DNA from: Rhea pennata
Lineage: Eukaryota > Chordata > Aves > Rheiformes > Rheidae
Assembly (NCBI RefSeq): GCF_028389875.1
Contig: NC_084675.1
Coordinates: 20,050,412-20,114,411 of the forward strand
Direction of reading: 5' to 3'
Length of the DNA stretch: 64,000 nt
The first letter of the stretch is position 1. The number at the start of each line of letters is the position of its first letter. Below are positions 11,401-24,176 of this stretch, in pieces. The notes under the pieces were generated by a model. That model had not been told where the DNA came from. It saw only the letters and a program-made list of their open reading frames with translations, and ran no database searches. Position numbers and translations under genes: made by a program.

Positions 11401-14400
11401 AATCCGGTGTTCAGGCTGGGTTTACACAGGAGGAAACTCTCTTGTCTTTTGTGAGCTGATGGTTTTCTCAAGGTGTATGTCTGCCTGCTGACCACACTCC
11501 AGTTATGTTAAAGGAGGAAATCAAAGGAGATGTGTTTTGTTGCAAGACTGTCACTTGTTTCTACAGCGAAATGGAAAAGTTTATCTTGTTTTTACAATGC
11601 ACTAAAACTTCTTTTATGATGGTTTCATTCAGCAGTGTTGAGCATCGTTCTTTCTCTTTTGTTACAGAAATATTGAGTAATCTCAGCTCCTACTGAGGTG
11701 GGTTTTTTCCTTCTTACTCTTCCTTTTTTTATGCTTTTTCTATTCCCCTCCCCCCCCGTTTTTGAAAGCTAACTATTTGTCTACCAAGACCAAGCACTTG
11801 CATGAGTAGACATGTTACTCTTTCCCCAGAAAATGTTTCCTGTAGCAATTTTAAAATAAATCTTAGATTAAAAGAGTTGTGATCAGCCACCATTTTAAAG
11901 ATAGCCAAGTTTGCATTTGCATATTTCTTAATCAAGGTGTTTGGTAAGTAAACAGCATTTTATATAAGGAAGCTGATTGCCTTTCATGTCCTGCAAAATG
12001 ACTTGGATAGACAATAACTGAACAAACACTCTCCGGTCTGCTTCGATGATATTTTTAAATTCATATTTGAGCTTACTGTTGAACTGGTGTTTCCATGCAA
12101 TCAGCCTTCATCCTGTGGAGAGGAATAGCTGAAGAGGCCAAATGGTGCTGCAGTGAATCAGTGTAACTCCACAATAATTAATGTTGCAGAAGGACCCTGT
12201 CTTTCAGACAAATGAGAAAACACAAATAGTGTAATTCAGACACAAAGTCAGTTCCAGATAGATCGTCAAATACTTTGCTCCATTAATCTTAATTAATTTC
12301 AATTTTAAACCTTCAATTTTGTTCTTTTTTAAGAATTATACAGAAAACAACAGGCCAAACTCTTTTTTCTTGTTCAGTCTAAATTCTTGAGCACTGTAAT
12401 TGCAGGTGTGCCTGAAGAAGGGCAAAGAACTCTAGGGTTTGGATCAATATTAAAAAAAAATCTGTGGGTTCCCATAGAGGCAACACAAACAATTCACTAG
12501 GAAACTGTTCCCTGGATGCCACCCCAGTCATAGGGAGTTTGTGTCCATGCACAAACCGAAAAGCTAAACTGAAGTAAACCCAGAGATTCAATGAATAATC
12601 ACACTTTACAGCTCAAATGGCAGATAAATATAGCAATAACAGTATTAATTTAAGAGTTCATTAGAACTTTTTTTTTTGAAGTTGTGTTTTCAGAAATATG
12701 TCAACAATACACACAAATAGCCTGGCAGCTACTACTGCAGGCAATCATCAATTAGCTCTGTTTTAATTTGCTTTTTTAATCTTGAATTTGATTCTTTAGA
12801 GTTGATGGATAAGCAGCATCTGTCTTACAAAATCTATGTGTGTGATCTCCTGCCTGATGAGCATAGGCAGAACTGCCCTGCCATCAAATGTAGCCATATG
12901 TCTTTGCCTCTGAGCATCCAGGGGAACTGGCAGTCAAATGGATTGAAACCAAAGACAACTGGCATGAAATCTAAATAGCAGAAGTGGAAGAAGGTTTTTT
13001 TTGATGGGAGCTTGTGCTATGAGAAGTGGTAGGTGTGCTCTCAAAGCCATTGAAAAGGGGATTTTACACTCCCAGGTACTGCTGACTGTCAAATTTAAAG
13101 CAATAGTAACTACAGGTTGCTGTCTTTCCTCCTCTCCAAGAAAAAAATGTGTCCATATTGTCTTTTCCACTCCCTAAGCTTGTTGCTCTTCACAGATTAA
13201 AAAAAAATGGAGCGTCCTCCTCAGCGTTTTACAGCAAAAGGGGCTTAGGTTTTTTACTTTATGTTGCACAAATACATACAAGTTAATGTAGTTAGAGGAA
13301 AAAGGAAAATTATCCCCCAAAAATTTATCTTATGTAAAAGAAAAAAATATTTCTTTCCTCTAATCATTTCATCTTCAAAAAAAACCCCACCTTTGCTTTT
13401 CATTTGATGGAAGATTTTTCTGAGAACCATTTTACAATAATTAAAAAAAAAAAGTGTTTCATCTTTTTTTTCCCCCTTCACTTAAATCCTGAAATCTTGA
13501 TAAGCCTGTAATTAACCACAATTTGTAGGGGATTTGTGAAACTATTATGCTATACTATAAGGACACACACTTTATCAAGGATTGAGCATGGTCTAATTAA
13601 TAGAGATCACATGCAGCCCATTAATTAACTCAACATGGTAATCAAACATCCAGAAATACCGCTTAACTAACCCCCGGTGTACCCAAGGGCAAAGCATTCA
13701 CTGAAGATGTGATGTGTCATATTGCTGCATTGATTGGAGCAGCGCTACCTTTCAGGATGTGGTACTCAGGCGTTAATCTGACAGAAACTATACAATAGCA
13801 AAGAAGGTGTTTTTTACATTAATTTAACTGCCCATAAAAAATACGGAATTAGTGATAACGGAAAGTTAAGGATCCCCATCTTCATTAAATCACCACTACA
13901 GATCTTAGTCCTGTGTTGCTCATGTCTGTCACACTGATCTGGACAGACTGCAAACACTGAGAAGTTTTCCAAGTACAAATCCCCTTATTACTTAGCCTAC
14001 TTACTGGGGCTTGTGATCAGTGGGAGCACCTATGTATGGTTCATCTCCTTGCTTCAGCTGCTGAAGGGTATAGCTGCACAAAGATTTCCTGGGCAGCAGC
14101 CACCACCTACTCAACTTCTTGCTCTGCCTATTCCCCATGACTTCACCATCCTCTCTGTCATGTCCTTGCAGCAGGGAGTAGGACAGCTCTCCAGTCTGAT
14201 TCATTTCACAGCTCAACAAGCAGTTGTGCTGGCACAACTAAATGGGCAGCACGGAAAGAGAAACCAGAGGTAGAGAGAGAGGGCTGTTCAAGGCGGCCTT
14301 GAGCATTTGTTCTACTGCAGCACAAAAGTTAGGCACTTGTTGAGGATGTCTCTCTTTAAAGATATGCAGAGATATAGGCATCTCCAGAAGGATAACAGCC

Positions 14401-15019
14401 CACCTATCTTAAGTAGTTCTCTTATTATGAGAGGATCATCTTTGTAGAGGCTTAATTCTCTCCCCTGGACTATAGATGGAACCAATATTCCAAAAAACAC
14501 TAGACCTTTATACCTGGGAAAATTAAATGGGATAAATTCCCACTTGCTATCCAAGTACAGCAACTTTACCCAACAGTGGCCATCTAGTAATCAACAGTAG
14601 TTATTATATTTATGGAAATTACAAAAAAGTCCATTCCATGTTAATATTTAGGTCATCAATCTATTGTACAGTCCCTTGAATCTCCATTGATCCCCAGGCA
14701 GATTGCTATTTCGCTAGTGCTATTTTGGGGTGAATCATAATTTAAAAAAAAAAGTCACATCTCTATATTAAAAAATCCCTTATAACAAGATCAAGACCAG
14801 TAAAAAGACAAAACAAAACAAACAGCTAACTAAAAGAACAATTCTAGAGTAGATTCCTCTGCTCTGACTCAATGTGCTTATATTGCTAAGTAAACCAAGC
14901 AGCAATAAAGTACTGTCCTCTGACATGAAATCACCACGCTGTAATTCTGCTTCTAATCATTTGCGGTGCCTGGGAGACAGTGAACACTGTCGCTGCAGGC
15001 TGTGATCTCATTCAGCCTC
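11401..15019. other. Intergenic, possible conserved noncoding stretch
   Basis: No coding content. 13500-13860 has several homeodomain-type TAATTA/TTAATT words (GTAATTAACC, CTAATTAATAG, ATTAATTAACTC), which may mark an enhancer. Confidence 0.4.
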
Positions 15020-15150
15020 ACAGCATTTTTATACCAGAAGGGACTACTACATTTCACTGCTTGACTTTCAATAAAACCTAGGCCAGAATATGTTACTTGG
15101 TAACTCCTGCATCCTGATCTTGTTTTCTGGTAGCAGGTAGAATAATTTTT
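15020..15150 (-). mobile_element. Ancient CR1/L3-clade LINE 3' end relic
   Basis: The plus strand shows CCAGAAGGGACTACTACATT, then CCTAGGCCAGAATATGTTAC and GGTAACTCCTGCATC. These match by eye the reverse complement of the reptile-type CR1/L3 3' region (CCAGAAGGGACC..., ACAGGCCA..., ACTCCTGCAT). The match is heavily diverged. Confidence 0.55.
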
Positions 15151-15770
15151 TAGCAAGATACAATTAACAAAAGCTCTTCTATAGCTCTCAGAAAATCACC
15201 CCAATGTTTGCTTAATTTCTCTGTGAAATTTTGGCATCTGAGTTTCTGCTGCCTCCAGGTGTCAGCCACCGGGTCTCATTCTGCTTTCAGTTGGTAACTA
15301 CTGTATTTTGGCTCAAAGCCAACAAAGTTCAGTTATTTTTCCACTGACCTGCAGGGCCATGATCCTCAATTTGAATAATCCACTATAGATTAACCAAAGT
15401 TAATTGGATCTTATCCTGACTTTGCCTGTTAAATTAAGGAAATATTTGCTACCCTCATATAGGCTGCAATTAAAGTGCATCAAAACCCTCATTTCAACCA
15501 GATTAATAGGTTGATTATACTGAGCTTTTCACATCATTTTCTTATATTTGTATTCTCAACGCTTTCAGAAAGGAAGCTGAAAAAAGGAAGTGTAGATTCC
15601 AAAATTCCTTTGCTGGGATAGATGCTACCACTAGTAAACCAGCCTAAACTGCTTCAACTTGCTTGCTTGTATATTCATACATTCCTCAGTTACAATATTA
15701 CTCTGAGGGATCACATTCAGTTGGGTATGTGTGATGTCCTTCAAGCCCCTTCAGATTAATTCACTTCTAA

Positions 15771-15795
15771 CACACACACACATATATATATATAT
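15771..15795 (+). repeat. CA/TA microsatellite
   Basis: (CA)5 followed by about (TA)7. Confidence 0.9.
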
Positions 15796-15959
15796 CCATA
15801 TACACATGCACACATAGCATTTATTGGAGAAGTTTAACCTAAACTATGAGCTTGATTTGTTATGTTAGGAGCACACAGTCCAGACCTGCTACTGAAATCA
15901 ACTTTTTGTGTCAGTTATACCAGTAGATCTTTGCTGGAGCTTCTGAACAACAGCAAACC

Positions 15960-16178
15960 AACAGCAGGACCCCTGTGGAACTGGAAACTTCCTCTCAGTG
16001 ACGATTCCTGATTTCGAGGTCTCTTTTACAAGCTATCGTTTAGACAGTTTGGAAGCCGTTTAATATGTACAACCACCGATTTTGTATAGTGATAATTGTT
16101 TTTAATCAGAATGTTGTGCAGTACTAAGTCAAACACATTACAGAAGTCTAAATATATTATGTCAACACAGCTACTTTA
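15960..16178 (-). mobile_element. Ancient CR1/L3-clade LINE reverse-transcriptase relic
   Basis: The plus strand contains GCAGGACCCCTGTGGAACT and, later, GTGCAGTACTAAGTCAAAC followed by ACATTACAGAAGTCTAAATA and TATTATGTCAACAC. This series is recognisable as the reverse complement of the RT coding region of CR1/L3-type LINEs (GTACTAAGTCAAATGCTTTACAGAAGTC type). It is in the same orientation as the 3' relic 0.8 kb to its left and may be part of the same insertion. The reading frame is broken. Confidence 0.65.
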
Positions 16179-16224
16179 AATTAAGCAGAGCTAGGCCCGA
16201 TCGCAGGGAAAACTGCGATTCATT

Positions 16225-16505
16225 AGGAAGTAATGCTGTTGATTTAGTAGGTACCTATCTTTCCCCAGAAGAACCATTATCCTAATAACGTTGCTTAGGG
16301 TGGATCTACGGGTAGAGAAAGAGAAGAGGTTTGGGGCCTGGGGCCCCCCAATGAGCTATGAGGAATGGGAGAATGTCTTCGTGGTATGACAGAGGATGCG
16401 GCAGCAGACTGTCCGCATCAAAGCTACGTTCACTTCTGACAATGCTACAGACGTCGTAGATCGCGCAGATGAACAGATAGTGGTGTCATCCCAGTTGTGA
16501 GCACC
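16225..16505 (+). other. CpG-retaining unexplained block, possible degenerate coding remnant
   Basis: An acceptor-like CTATCTTTCCCCAG ends near 16269. From there one plus-strand frame runs about 50 codons to a single TGA (16389-16391) and then about 35 more codons to TGA at 16498. The second part reads QRMRQQTVRIKATFTSDNAT followed by DVVDRADEQIVVSSQL. It holds more CpG (ACGTCGTAGATCGCGCAG) than its surroundings. I cannot match it to a family. It could be an exon remnant, a processed pseudogene piece or a conserved noncoding element. Confidence 0.3.
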
Positions 16506-19500
16506 ACTCATACATCAAGGCACCTTTTCTAACTGTAACTGTGTTACTGGGGGAAGGGAAGAGTCCTGAAAGCTCCACATGGGTTAATTTTGCAGATACA
16601 TTGCTTTTTGAAGAATGCTTCATAGAAACACGTCACATAGACAACAACGGACTCATTTTCCAAAGCTGCTCTTCAATGCAACATCAGCAGCATAAGAGCA
16701 GCACAGATCATACAAGCTTCAAAAAAACGGTCACCAAGCTATTTCCTCTGCTGTCTCTCTGACATGAAACAGAGTTCACTGCTTCTGTGTTCCTGTGCCA
16801 TTTATTTGAAATCAGTTTAAATTGGGTATTAAAAGTTGTAGATACTGTTCAATATAGAGAAAACAGACACAGAGTAAGGAACAAGCAACAGGGCATGAGT
16901 AAACAGTCTCCCGTCTCCTGTCACTCTCTCTTTGCAATGCCTTTTGTGGTCTCACAGGGTAAAAAAGGAGGAAAAGAAAAGAAAATTATTTGCTTCAGCT
17001 AGCAAGGGAAATCAGGAACAATTTTCCTTAAGTACTACCGAAAGTGAATTAAAATAAATCACTGAACTTAATGATTGTTCTGCAAGCAGCAGAATTCTTC
17101 AGTATTTTAATTCTCCTTTGATTCTTAATGGAGGGACAACAAAACACCTGCTCTTCCTCAGTTTTCTCCTGTTCCCTCTTTAGACCACAACTCTAACAAC
17201 CTTGAATTTTAGCCCCCATCCTCCTGCCCACATGTATGTACGCACAGTCCATCGCACTCCGTTCATAGCAAATACACCATTTCAATTCCTAAGCATACAT
17301 TTTCCCCTTCAGAAAAGCGAAACAACCGAACATCCCCTTCTCTCTGCAAAATGCACAGCATCTTTTGTGAACAAGACCAAAGAAATACAACAAATACGGA
17401 AATAAAATGTTGCTTCAGCTATGATGCCTGAGACTAATGGTTTTGATGTCTCTGAAAGAAATCCAGAGTTAGTAGAATGGAGGATTTTGTAGCTTGACTC
17501 TAGAACAAAATTGGTACCTATCATCATCACCAGCTTGGCAGAGCCACCATTTCAAGGGGCAAGAAATATTCCTCGCCTTCCTCATCCTTCCTACAAAGAC
17601 CTCGAGGTCAGCAAGAAATGCCACAGCATCCTTCACATAATGCATTGTTTTTGACATGCTGCATGCCCAGACTCTCACTGTCCCTAGCACAGTGGCCTGG
17701 GCAAGAGTATTCTTCAGTAGAACTTACACACCCTGAGAGGAAACCATCAATGACTGCTACATCAAGCTAACTACATTACATAAATGAACTTCCTTTAAAC
17801 CCCACCATCTGTCTCCTGGCACAGTGATTTGTCACAAAAAGAATTCAACAGCCCTATGGTTATGTTGCATTTTCAGTGAACTAGTTACGTTTTTAGAGGC
17901 AAAAGCAGAGGCTCAAATCAGGATGGAATATGTGTTCACGTGCAGCAGACTCTCAGTCTCGGTCACCTGTACTAGGTGCAGTAAGGACTTGCAAGAACGA
18001 GAGACAAAAGAGACCCTCTGTCATGTGTACCATGTGTGCTGTGACTTGCACTATTTTCAACAGTGAAGCAGAACCATCCACAACCCTGGCTAAAATTCGG
18101 ATTAGGACCCCTCCAGTCTCTGATTTCTGATGATTAAAGGCTAGAGATGGCCTGGAGAGATGATACATGTCAGCATGAGTTATCAAAATACAATAACCAG
18201 ACATTTAATAGAGGATTCATTTGTTTTTTTAACGAAAGGAACCATTTTGTTTAATGCAAGAGGTTTTAACTACCACCAGGTCTTCAGCATGAGAAGTTAT
18301 TACACAGTGATAACCCATTTTGGAAAGGGAAGACAGCAAGGCCAAATTAAACTGGCAGGTTTGGAAATTTAAATTCAGTGGTAGTTCAGGTTATACACTA
18401 CACTTAGGTAAAAAATCCTAATTCTATTTTAAAGGCTCATTTTCTACAAACGGCTGAACTGTTTAAGTTAAAGTGAATAAATACCTAATGAGCCATTAAA
18501 GTCTATAAGACTGTATGGCCTCCAGGCACGGGTACCTGGATTCAGCCAATTATAGTTCCATAAGATAAGATGAAGACATCAGGTTGTTATTGGAATATAT
18601 AAAGGTTGAAGACACTGTTAATAAGTCACTACAGGATGTGATAAAATTGTTTAAACTGTTTAAAAACTCTGAATGTGTTTTGCTAGACATTTTTACTGCA
18701 AGGGTTTTCCCCCATAAAGTCTAATCCTTTCTTTGCACAGCCTTGGGAACTACACTCTGCAATATTGCATTAATACCAGAATGTGATTTGTATCTACATT
18801 TCCATGTTTTTAGCACATACTCTAGAGGTTATGAAATATTAATGGTGGCAATTCCTCAACCATGGCGTAGAAAGAATAGGAAGGAAAAAAAGAAATTAAG
18901 GAAATACCAAAAAAATGTTTATTAAAAAAAAAGCAACTGTACAAGAGAAGAGTCGTAAATAGTGAAAGCTATATTTGCCTTTAAGCAATACCAGTCTTAT
19001 GGAAATTATTCAAACATAGCTCCTATCTATTCTTACATCTTTCCAAGCTGGAAAACTCTGCTTGTTTATAATTAGAATTTTTTTGCACTGAATCTGTTTA
19101 ATAATCTTTAATTATCTTTCCGTACAGAAATATACAAGATTTGATTCTGCAATCCAAATATGTAACAAGAAATGTGAAAAATTACCCTAAAAACATAGGC
19201 ACCAGTCTTGCAAATACATATATACATGCATAATTTTCATCCCATTGGTTTAAGTTTTCCAGTGGGAACTTTCATTTGTCCTCCTACCAATTTACCCATG
19301 GGGCATGTATTCTTCAAGCACCTTTGAAACAACGATTTTGTCTTTTTTTCTTTTTTAAAAACTCTTCAGTACCATCAGGCCATCAGTACCAAAAAGCTGC
19401 CAAAGTCAGGCCTGGCTAAACCACCCACTTTCAGGCTGACCATAACATTTCAGTGCTTCTTCTATTCTCTCCAAGTCTGTGTCTCTGTATCCATCTATTT

Positions 19501-19519
19501 TATCTTGCCTTTACCTGGA

Positions 19520-19645
19520 ATACTTTTGGGGTAGACACTACCTTTTCTATTCTGTGTTTGTACGGCACTTTGTGCAATAGCAACTGATCTCTCTCTAAGG
19601 TTCCTTGCAACCCAGCTCAACTAACTAAAATAAAGGCAGGGCATC
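19520..19645 (+). repeat. Ancient reptile/bird interspersed repeat relic
   Basis: TTTTGGGGTAGACACTACCT, then TCTATTCTGTGTTTGTACGG and CACTTTGTGCAATAGC follow the order of a repeat very common in turtles and crocodilians (TTTGGGGCAGGGACTGTCT, TGTGTTTGTACAGCACCTAGCACAATGGG). It ends near an AATAAA-like segment. The family name is not assigned. Confidence 0.5.
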
Positions 19646-20563
19646 AAGGGCACAGTTAAAAGGACAGTTCACAGAGCCCAACTCTAAGCATATAATGAAA
19701 TATGTAGAGAATACGAAGCTGTCTCATGGAGGCTGAAACATTTCATTTGTTAAAGTCACTGAGTGTTTTAGCATGAGAAAAATATTACAGTGCAATTTCC
19801 TTTGTGCCTTGCTCTCCTGTGACTTAAGTATTAGTTGTTTAAAAAATTGTGATTCTCTCCTAAGAACTACCATATAAAAGCCACAGACCATAGTATATTT
19901 CTCCCATCAAATTATAACCCTTCCAGACTGATCAAGGTTTATAACAGGCACATTTACACAGTTTCATTCCCCCGCCTTCTCACATAAATGTACTGAAGGT
20001 TAAAAGCACACAACATCACTACCAAAGCTTTGTTTCCCAGCTGCAACTATAACCTGCATGAAGACTTACGTTTACATCCTGGGCTAGGGAGCATCTCACC
20101 TTATCCCTTCTCACGTTCTCAGGCTTTGGGGCCAGGTGCTCCTGAATTATCACCTATGACTAATTCAGTTTCCCACTCTCACAACTCTATTCTGTTTTGG
20201 ATCAAAATCACCAAAAGGAAAAAATCTTTCCACTAACTTATAGAACTGGATCCTCAGCTTCAGTAAGCCACCATAAATCAAGTGACAGCAACAGAAATAA
20301 GGCATACTATATCAATTTAGTGGCCAGCCTGTGGATCCTAAGAACAAACTAGCACAGTTGTTGCATCAAATCATACATCCTTGTCTCAATATTGTAGAAT
20401 ACAATCTTTATTCTTCCTATGCACATATTCCTTTTAACTTCTGTAAAAGGTGCCTAAATCCAGTTTTACTCAAGCTCGTGAAATCTGGAATACCAGTAGT
20501 GCAATGGAAAAACCACATTCCTTTCAGAATGTTTTACTGTTCTGAGCACCATCTTCCCAATGA

Positions 20564-20580
20564 ATATATATATATATATA
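20564..20580 (+). repeat. AT microsatellite
   Basis: About eight AT units. Confidence 0.9.
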
Positions 20581-23494
20581 GATGCAACAGGCTGGAATTT
20601 AATGAAGCACTTCAGTAAGCATGCAGCTCTTCATGGCTGCGCAAATGAAGGGCTTTACTACATATCTTTGGAAAATATGGTATCAATATTCATCCTACAA
20701 GATGGTTTCGCTGATTTGAATCTCCTGATTTTACAGTTACCCATCTCATTAAGACCTTGCGACCAAGTCCCTGACTTCTCAGTGGTTTTCTTTATGACAG
20801 TGCAGTCTTTCCCTTTGAGCTCAAACTCACCGGCTCTGAGTTTGTTATAGACCCAAAAGAGGAAGGAGGGGGAGAAAAGACAGTTAAAGGCATACAACAA
20901 AGCAAATAAGGAATCTGATAGTGTGAAAAATACATTCTAAAGCACAGCAATCATATCACAGACAATATAGAGAGGCTGGAAGTTGGAGCATTCGACTACC
21001 TTCAAATTACTTTTGCATGAGCTCTGCTGTTTTGTGTGTTAAAGATTGTTCATAGTTGCAATTAAGTATTTCAGGTATCATAGACAACGGTGAGCCAATA
21101 TCCTAATGATACCTGAAGTCATGACTATGTAATGCAATCTCCTTTTTATTACGGGAGGTTATTTTTTTTTATTTCTTGATTATATTTCCCAGTTATTTCT
21201 TTGCCTTTTATTTACTGTTACTATTATATATTATAAGGATGCTGCTAGATGCAGGCCAAAACCATAATTTAAAACCTGCTTTGAACAGTTGTGTGATTTT
21301 TGGCCTAAGATATATTGTTTTATATGTCCCAAAGTGTATTAAATATGTATCGATGACAGAACAAAAATGTGGTTTGGGTTTAGAAGTGCATACTAGTGAG
21401 ATGTGTAAATTTTTTAAAGAGTGTTACAAATACTGTTTGTAATTTAAAGGACAGATTACCCATAGGTGGGATGAAAGTGAAAATAAGATTATTATTATTT
21501 TTTTAAATGACACATTCTTTGCTTATAGGAGAAGTGGAATAGAGTAAGTGGCATTTAATAGCAATACCGTAAAATGCATGTTTAATGTTCCCCAAGAAAA
21601 GAAAGACTTTCTTTTGGTCTGCAGTTATGAGAAGGAATTTAGAAAAAGATTAAAAAGAAAAAAAATAATCTCACACAGTATAAACTGTAAACTACATTTG
21701 CACTACAGTTTACAGCTGTCAAAAGTGAACACTGCAGGAAGTACCTGGGAAACTAGCTTGGCTAGGGAAAATTTTCCTATCTGGAATAGCAGCCAAAAAA
21801 ACCCCAAAACAACAAGAAAAAAAAAAAAAATATCCTTAACAAACACTGTTCTGCAGATGAAGATTTCAAATTCCTTTGCCCAAAGTGTTGCCCTGCTTTG
21901 TTGGCGCTTTGTATGGATGAAACACTGTTAGTTTTAAGAACAGTCTACTAGGGCCCTAACCCAGCACCTAGATTTTGAATGCCAGAGCCAATCTTCCTTG
22001 CATTTTTATAGTCTCCAGCTTTGATAGCTGAAGTCATGCTTCACGACATTACTTCACTTTCAGTTTAAAAATAGTTAATGGCAATGCTTTGAAGTTACAC
22101 AGCAACTTCCATCCCACCTTTTCTATGTACAAACCAACAACATTTATGTGAACAAGAATGGAATAGTACCCATTTTTGCAAAGGAGCCATCAGAGATTAA
22201 ATTACTCATGAAAAATCAATCAGTAAATATTAGCCAGAAAGGATCCAGGAAGCAAGCAACCCTATGCCAAGCTTGGCCTGTAATTCTGCTCTCCTCATTC
22301 CCATGCGTAGGTTCCTGCTAATAGATTCTACTGCTTATCATGTACATGAAACGGAAGCTCCATCTTGCTGAATAAAGTGCTCAGGCAGTGATTCTGTATT
22401 TGAGATAGAAAACTGAATCTGCAAGGATACCACAGGAAGAAAGGCCTTCACTTATGTGCAGTATAATCAAGAACAACACCTGTCTTCAAAACTATAACCT
22501 CTGTAATAGTAATACTATAGTAACTAATAACAACTAATTCTTTAGGTCTAAAAAGATAATGAAAAGAATTTTTAAACCAATATTTTAATGCGTGTTACTT
22601 ACCCAAGGATTTTTTTTTCTAAGAGCTCTGAAGGAGAATTTATTTTCTTACAAATCCTGTTCTCTTAAGCATATATAGCAAATCTCCTTTCTGTTTTGAT
22701 GCTCATCAGCCCAGACAACAAGTGAGTTTAGCTCTCGGCAGCATTGTGGAACGGTTTGGTTATCTAGCAGGGGAGAAAGGCCAGCAAGGTGCAGGCTCTG
22801 GTATTGACTTAAAACACAAAGGATCGACCTGCCACCTGAGTGCCACTGACCTCCTGAATGAGGATGAATTGCATTCCGTGATGGTGCTACTCAGCTGCAG
22901 CAACTGCCAGAGCACTTAGCCAGATGGTAAGGCCTCTTTTCTCCGGCTCTCCCTGCCCCACCGACCTTTTTTCCAGGTGGACAAAGACCACTCGCAGTTA
23001 TTCCTTGTCACCAGCATTTCTGGGGATGTGCTGAGCTTGTGTGGGCCACAAATCTGGCCTAGACAGTGCAGACAACCCAGCTGTGACTTTGATCACATCA
23101 GTTAGACTCTCTAGTCTCCATTTTTCCACTCTTAGATTAGCGAAATCTTGCTTTTCAAAATAATTAGATCTACAAACTAAAAAGTGAACACTAAGGTGCA
23201 CTTCTTTGTACAGACACTAGTGATGTCTCTGCTTGTATAAATAACTGTGAATTAATGAAGAAAAGTGTCACACAAGCATAACTGAAGAAATCTTTTTATC
23301 CTTGGATTTGCTCAGTTTGCTCAGATACGACAAGAGAATCTGCCTAACCAGCTATTTTCTTCCAAATTAGTTTTAAGCAGAAACTTCTCACAATGGTAGA
23401 AAATAAAATCTTCATTTAACTTAGCACACATGAAATGCAATCCATTTACAGCTGTGCAATGTTTTGCAGGCTTTAAGTAGACTGAACATCCCTT

Positions 23495-23575
23495 CTTTGT
23501 AGATTAGATATTACTACCATTTTATAAAGAGGTAAAGTGAGACACATAGGGATTAAGACTAACAAAACACTGATT
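23495..23575 (-). mobile_element. MIR-like SINE relic
   Basis: ATTACTACCATTTTATAAAG, then AGGTAAAGTGAGACACATAG and GGATTAAG match by eye the reverse-complemented MIR core end (ATTATCCCCATTTTACAGATGAGGAAACTGAGGCACAGAGAGGTTAAG). This is the better of the two MIR-like matches in the window. Confidence 0.6.
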
Positions 23576-24162
23576 TTTGAGGCTCAGCAGGCGTGCTTTT
23601 CAGGGATGCCAAGAAAATATCTCTTCCTATGCTGGTTTAATTTGTAAGCTCTGACTGATTTTCCTTTACAATCTATTTATTGAGATAGATATCTACAATT
23701 TGTTATTAGTGATTGCTCAAGAAAAATTGGGACTGCTGAAGTTAATCTAGGGAGGAAGTGGGAGAGACTTGAGACCTGAATCTTAGCTTTCACATCTAGC
23801 TACAAAACCAATCTGGCTCCTAAAATAGTATTACACAAAGGGCTGGAAGGCCCTCTGAACCTGAAAAGAAAATAGATAAACCAAGGAGAAAAATTAATAC
23901 ACTTAAATTAAATATGGCAACAACAAATAAAACAACAGACAATTTGTTACATCCTATGGACTCTGCAGGAAAGCATTACATCCATTATTTCTTATTATTG
24001 CTCCAGGAAAGAAATGCACAGTGAAAGCAAAAAATGAAGTTAGCAATGATTTTTCACTCATGAACCTTTCTCCAGGGATGAGTTATAAAGCAAAAAATGT
24101 AGCCTAGAAGAAGAGAGTTAGAAAGCAGAGATTATCTAAGTTTATGTAGTTAGTGAGACACT

Positions 24163-24176
24163 CACACACACACACA
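24163..24176 (+). repeat. CA microsatellite
   Basis: Seven CA units. Confidence 0.85.
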
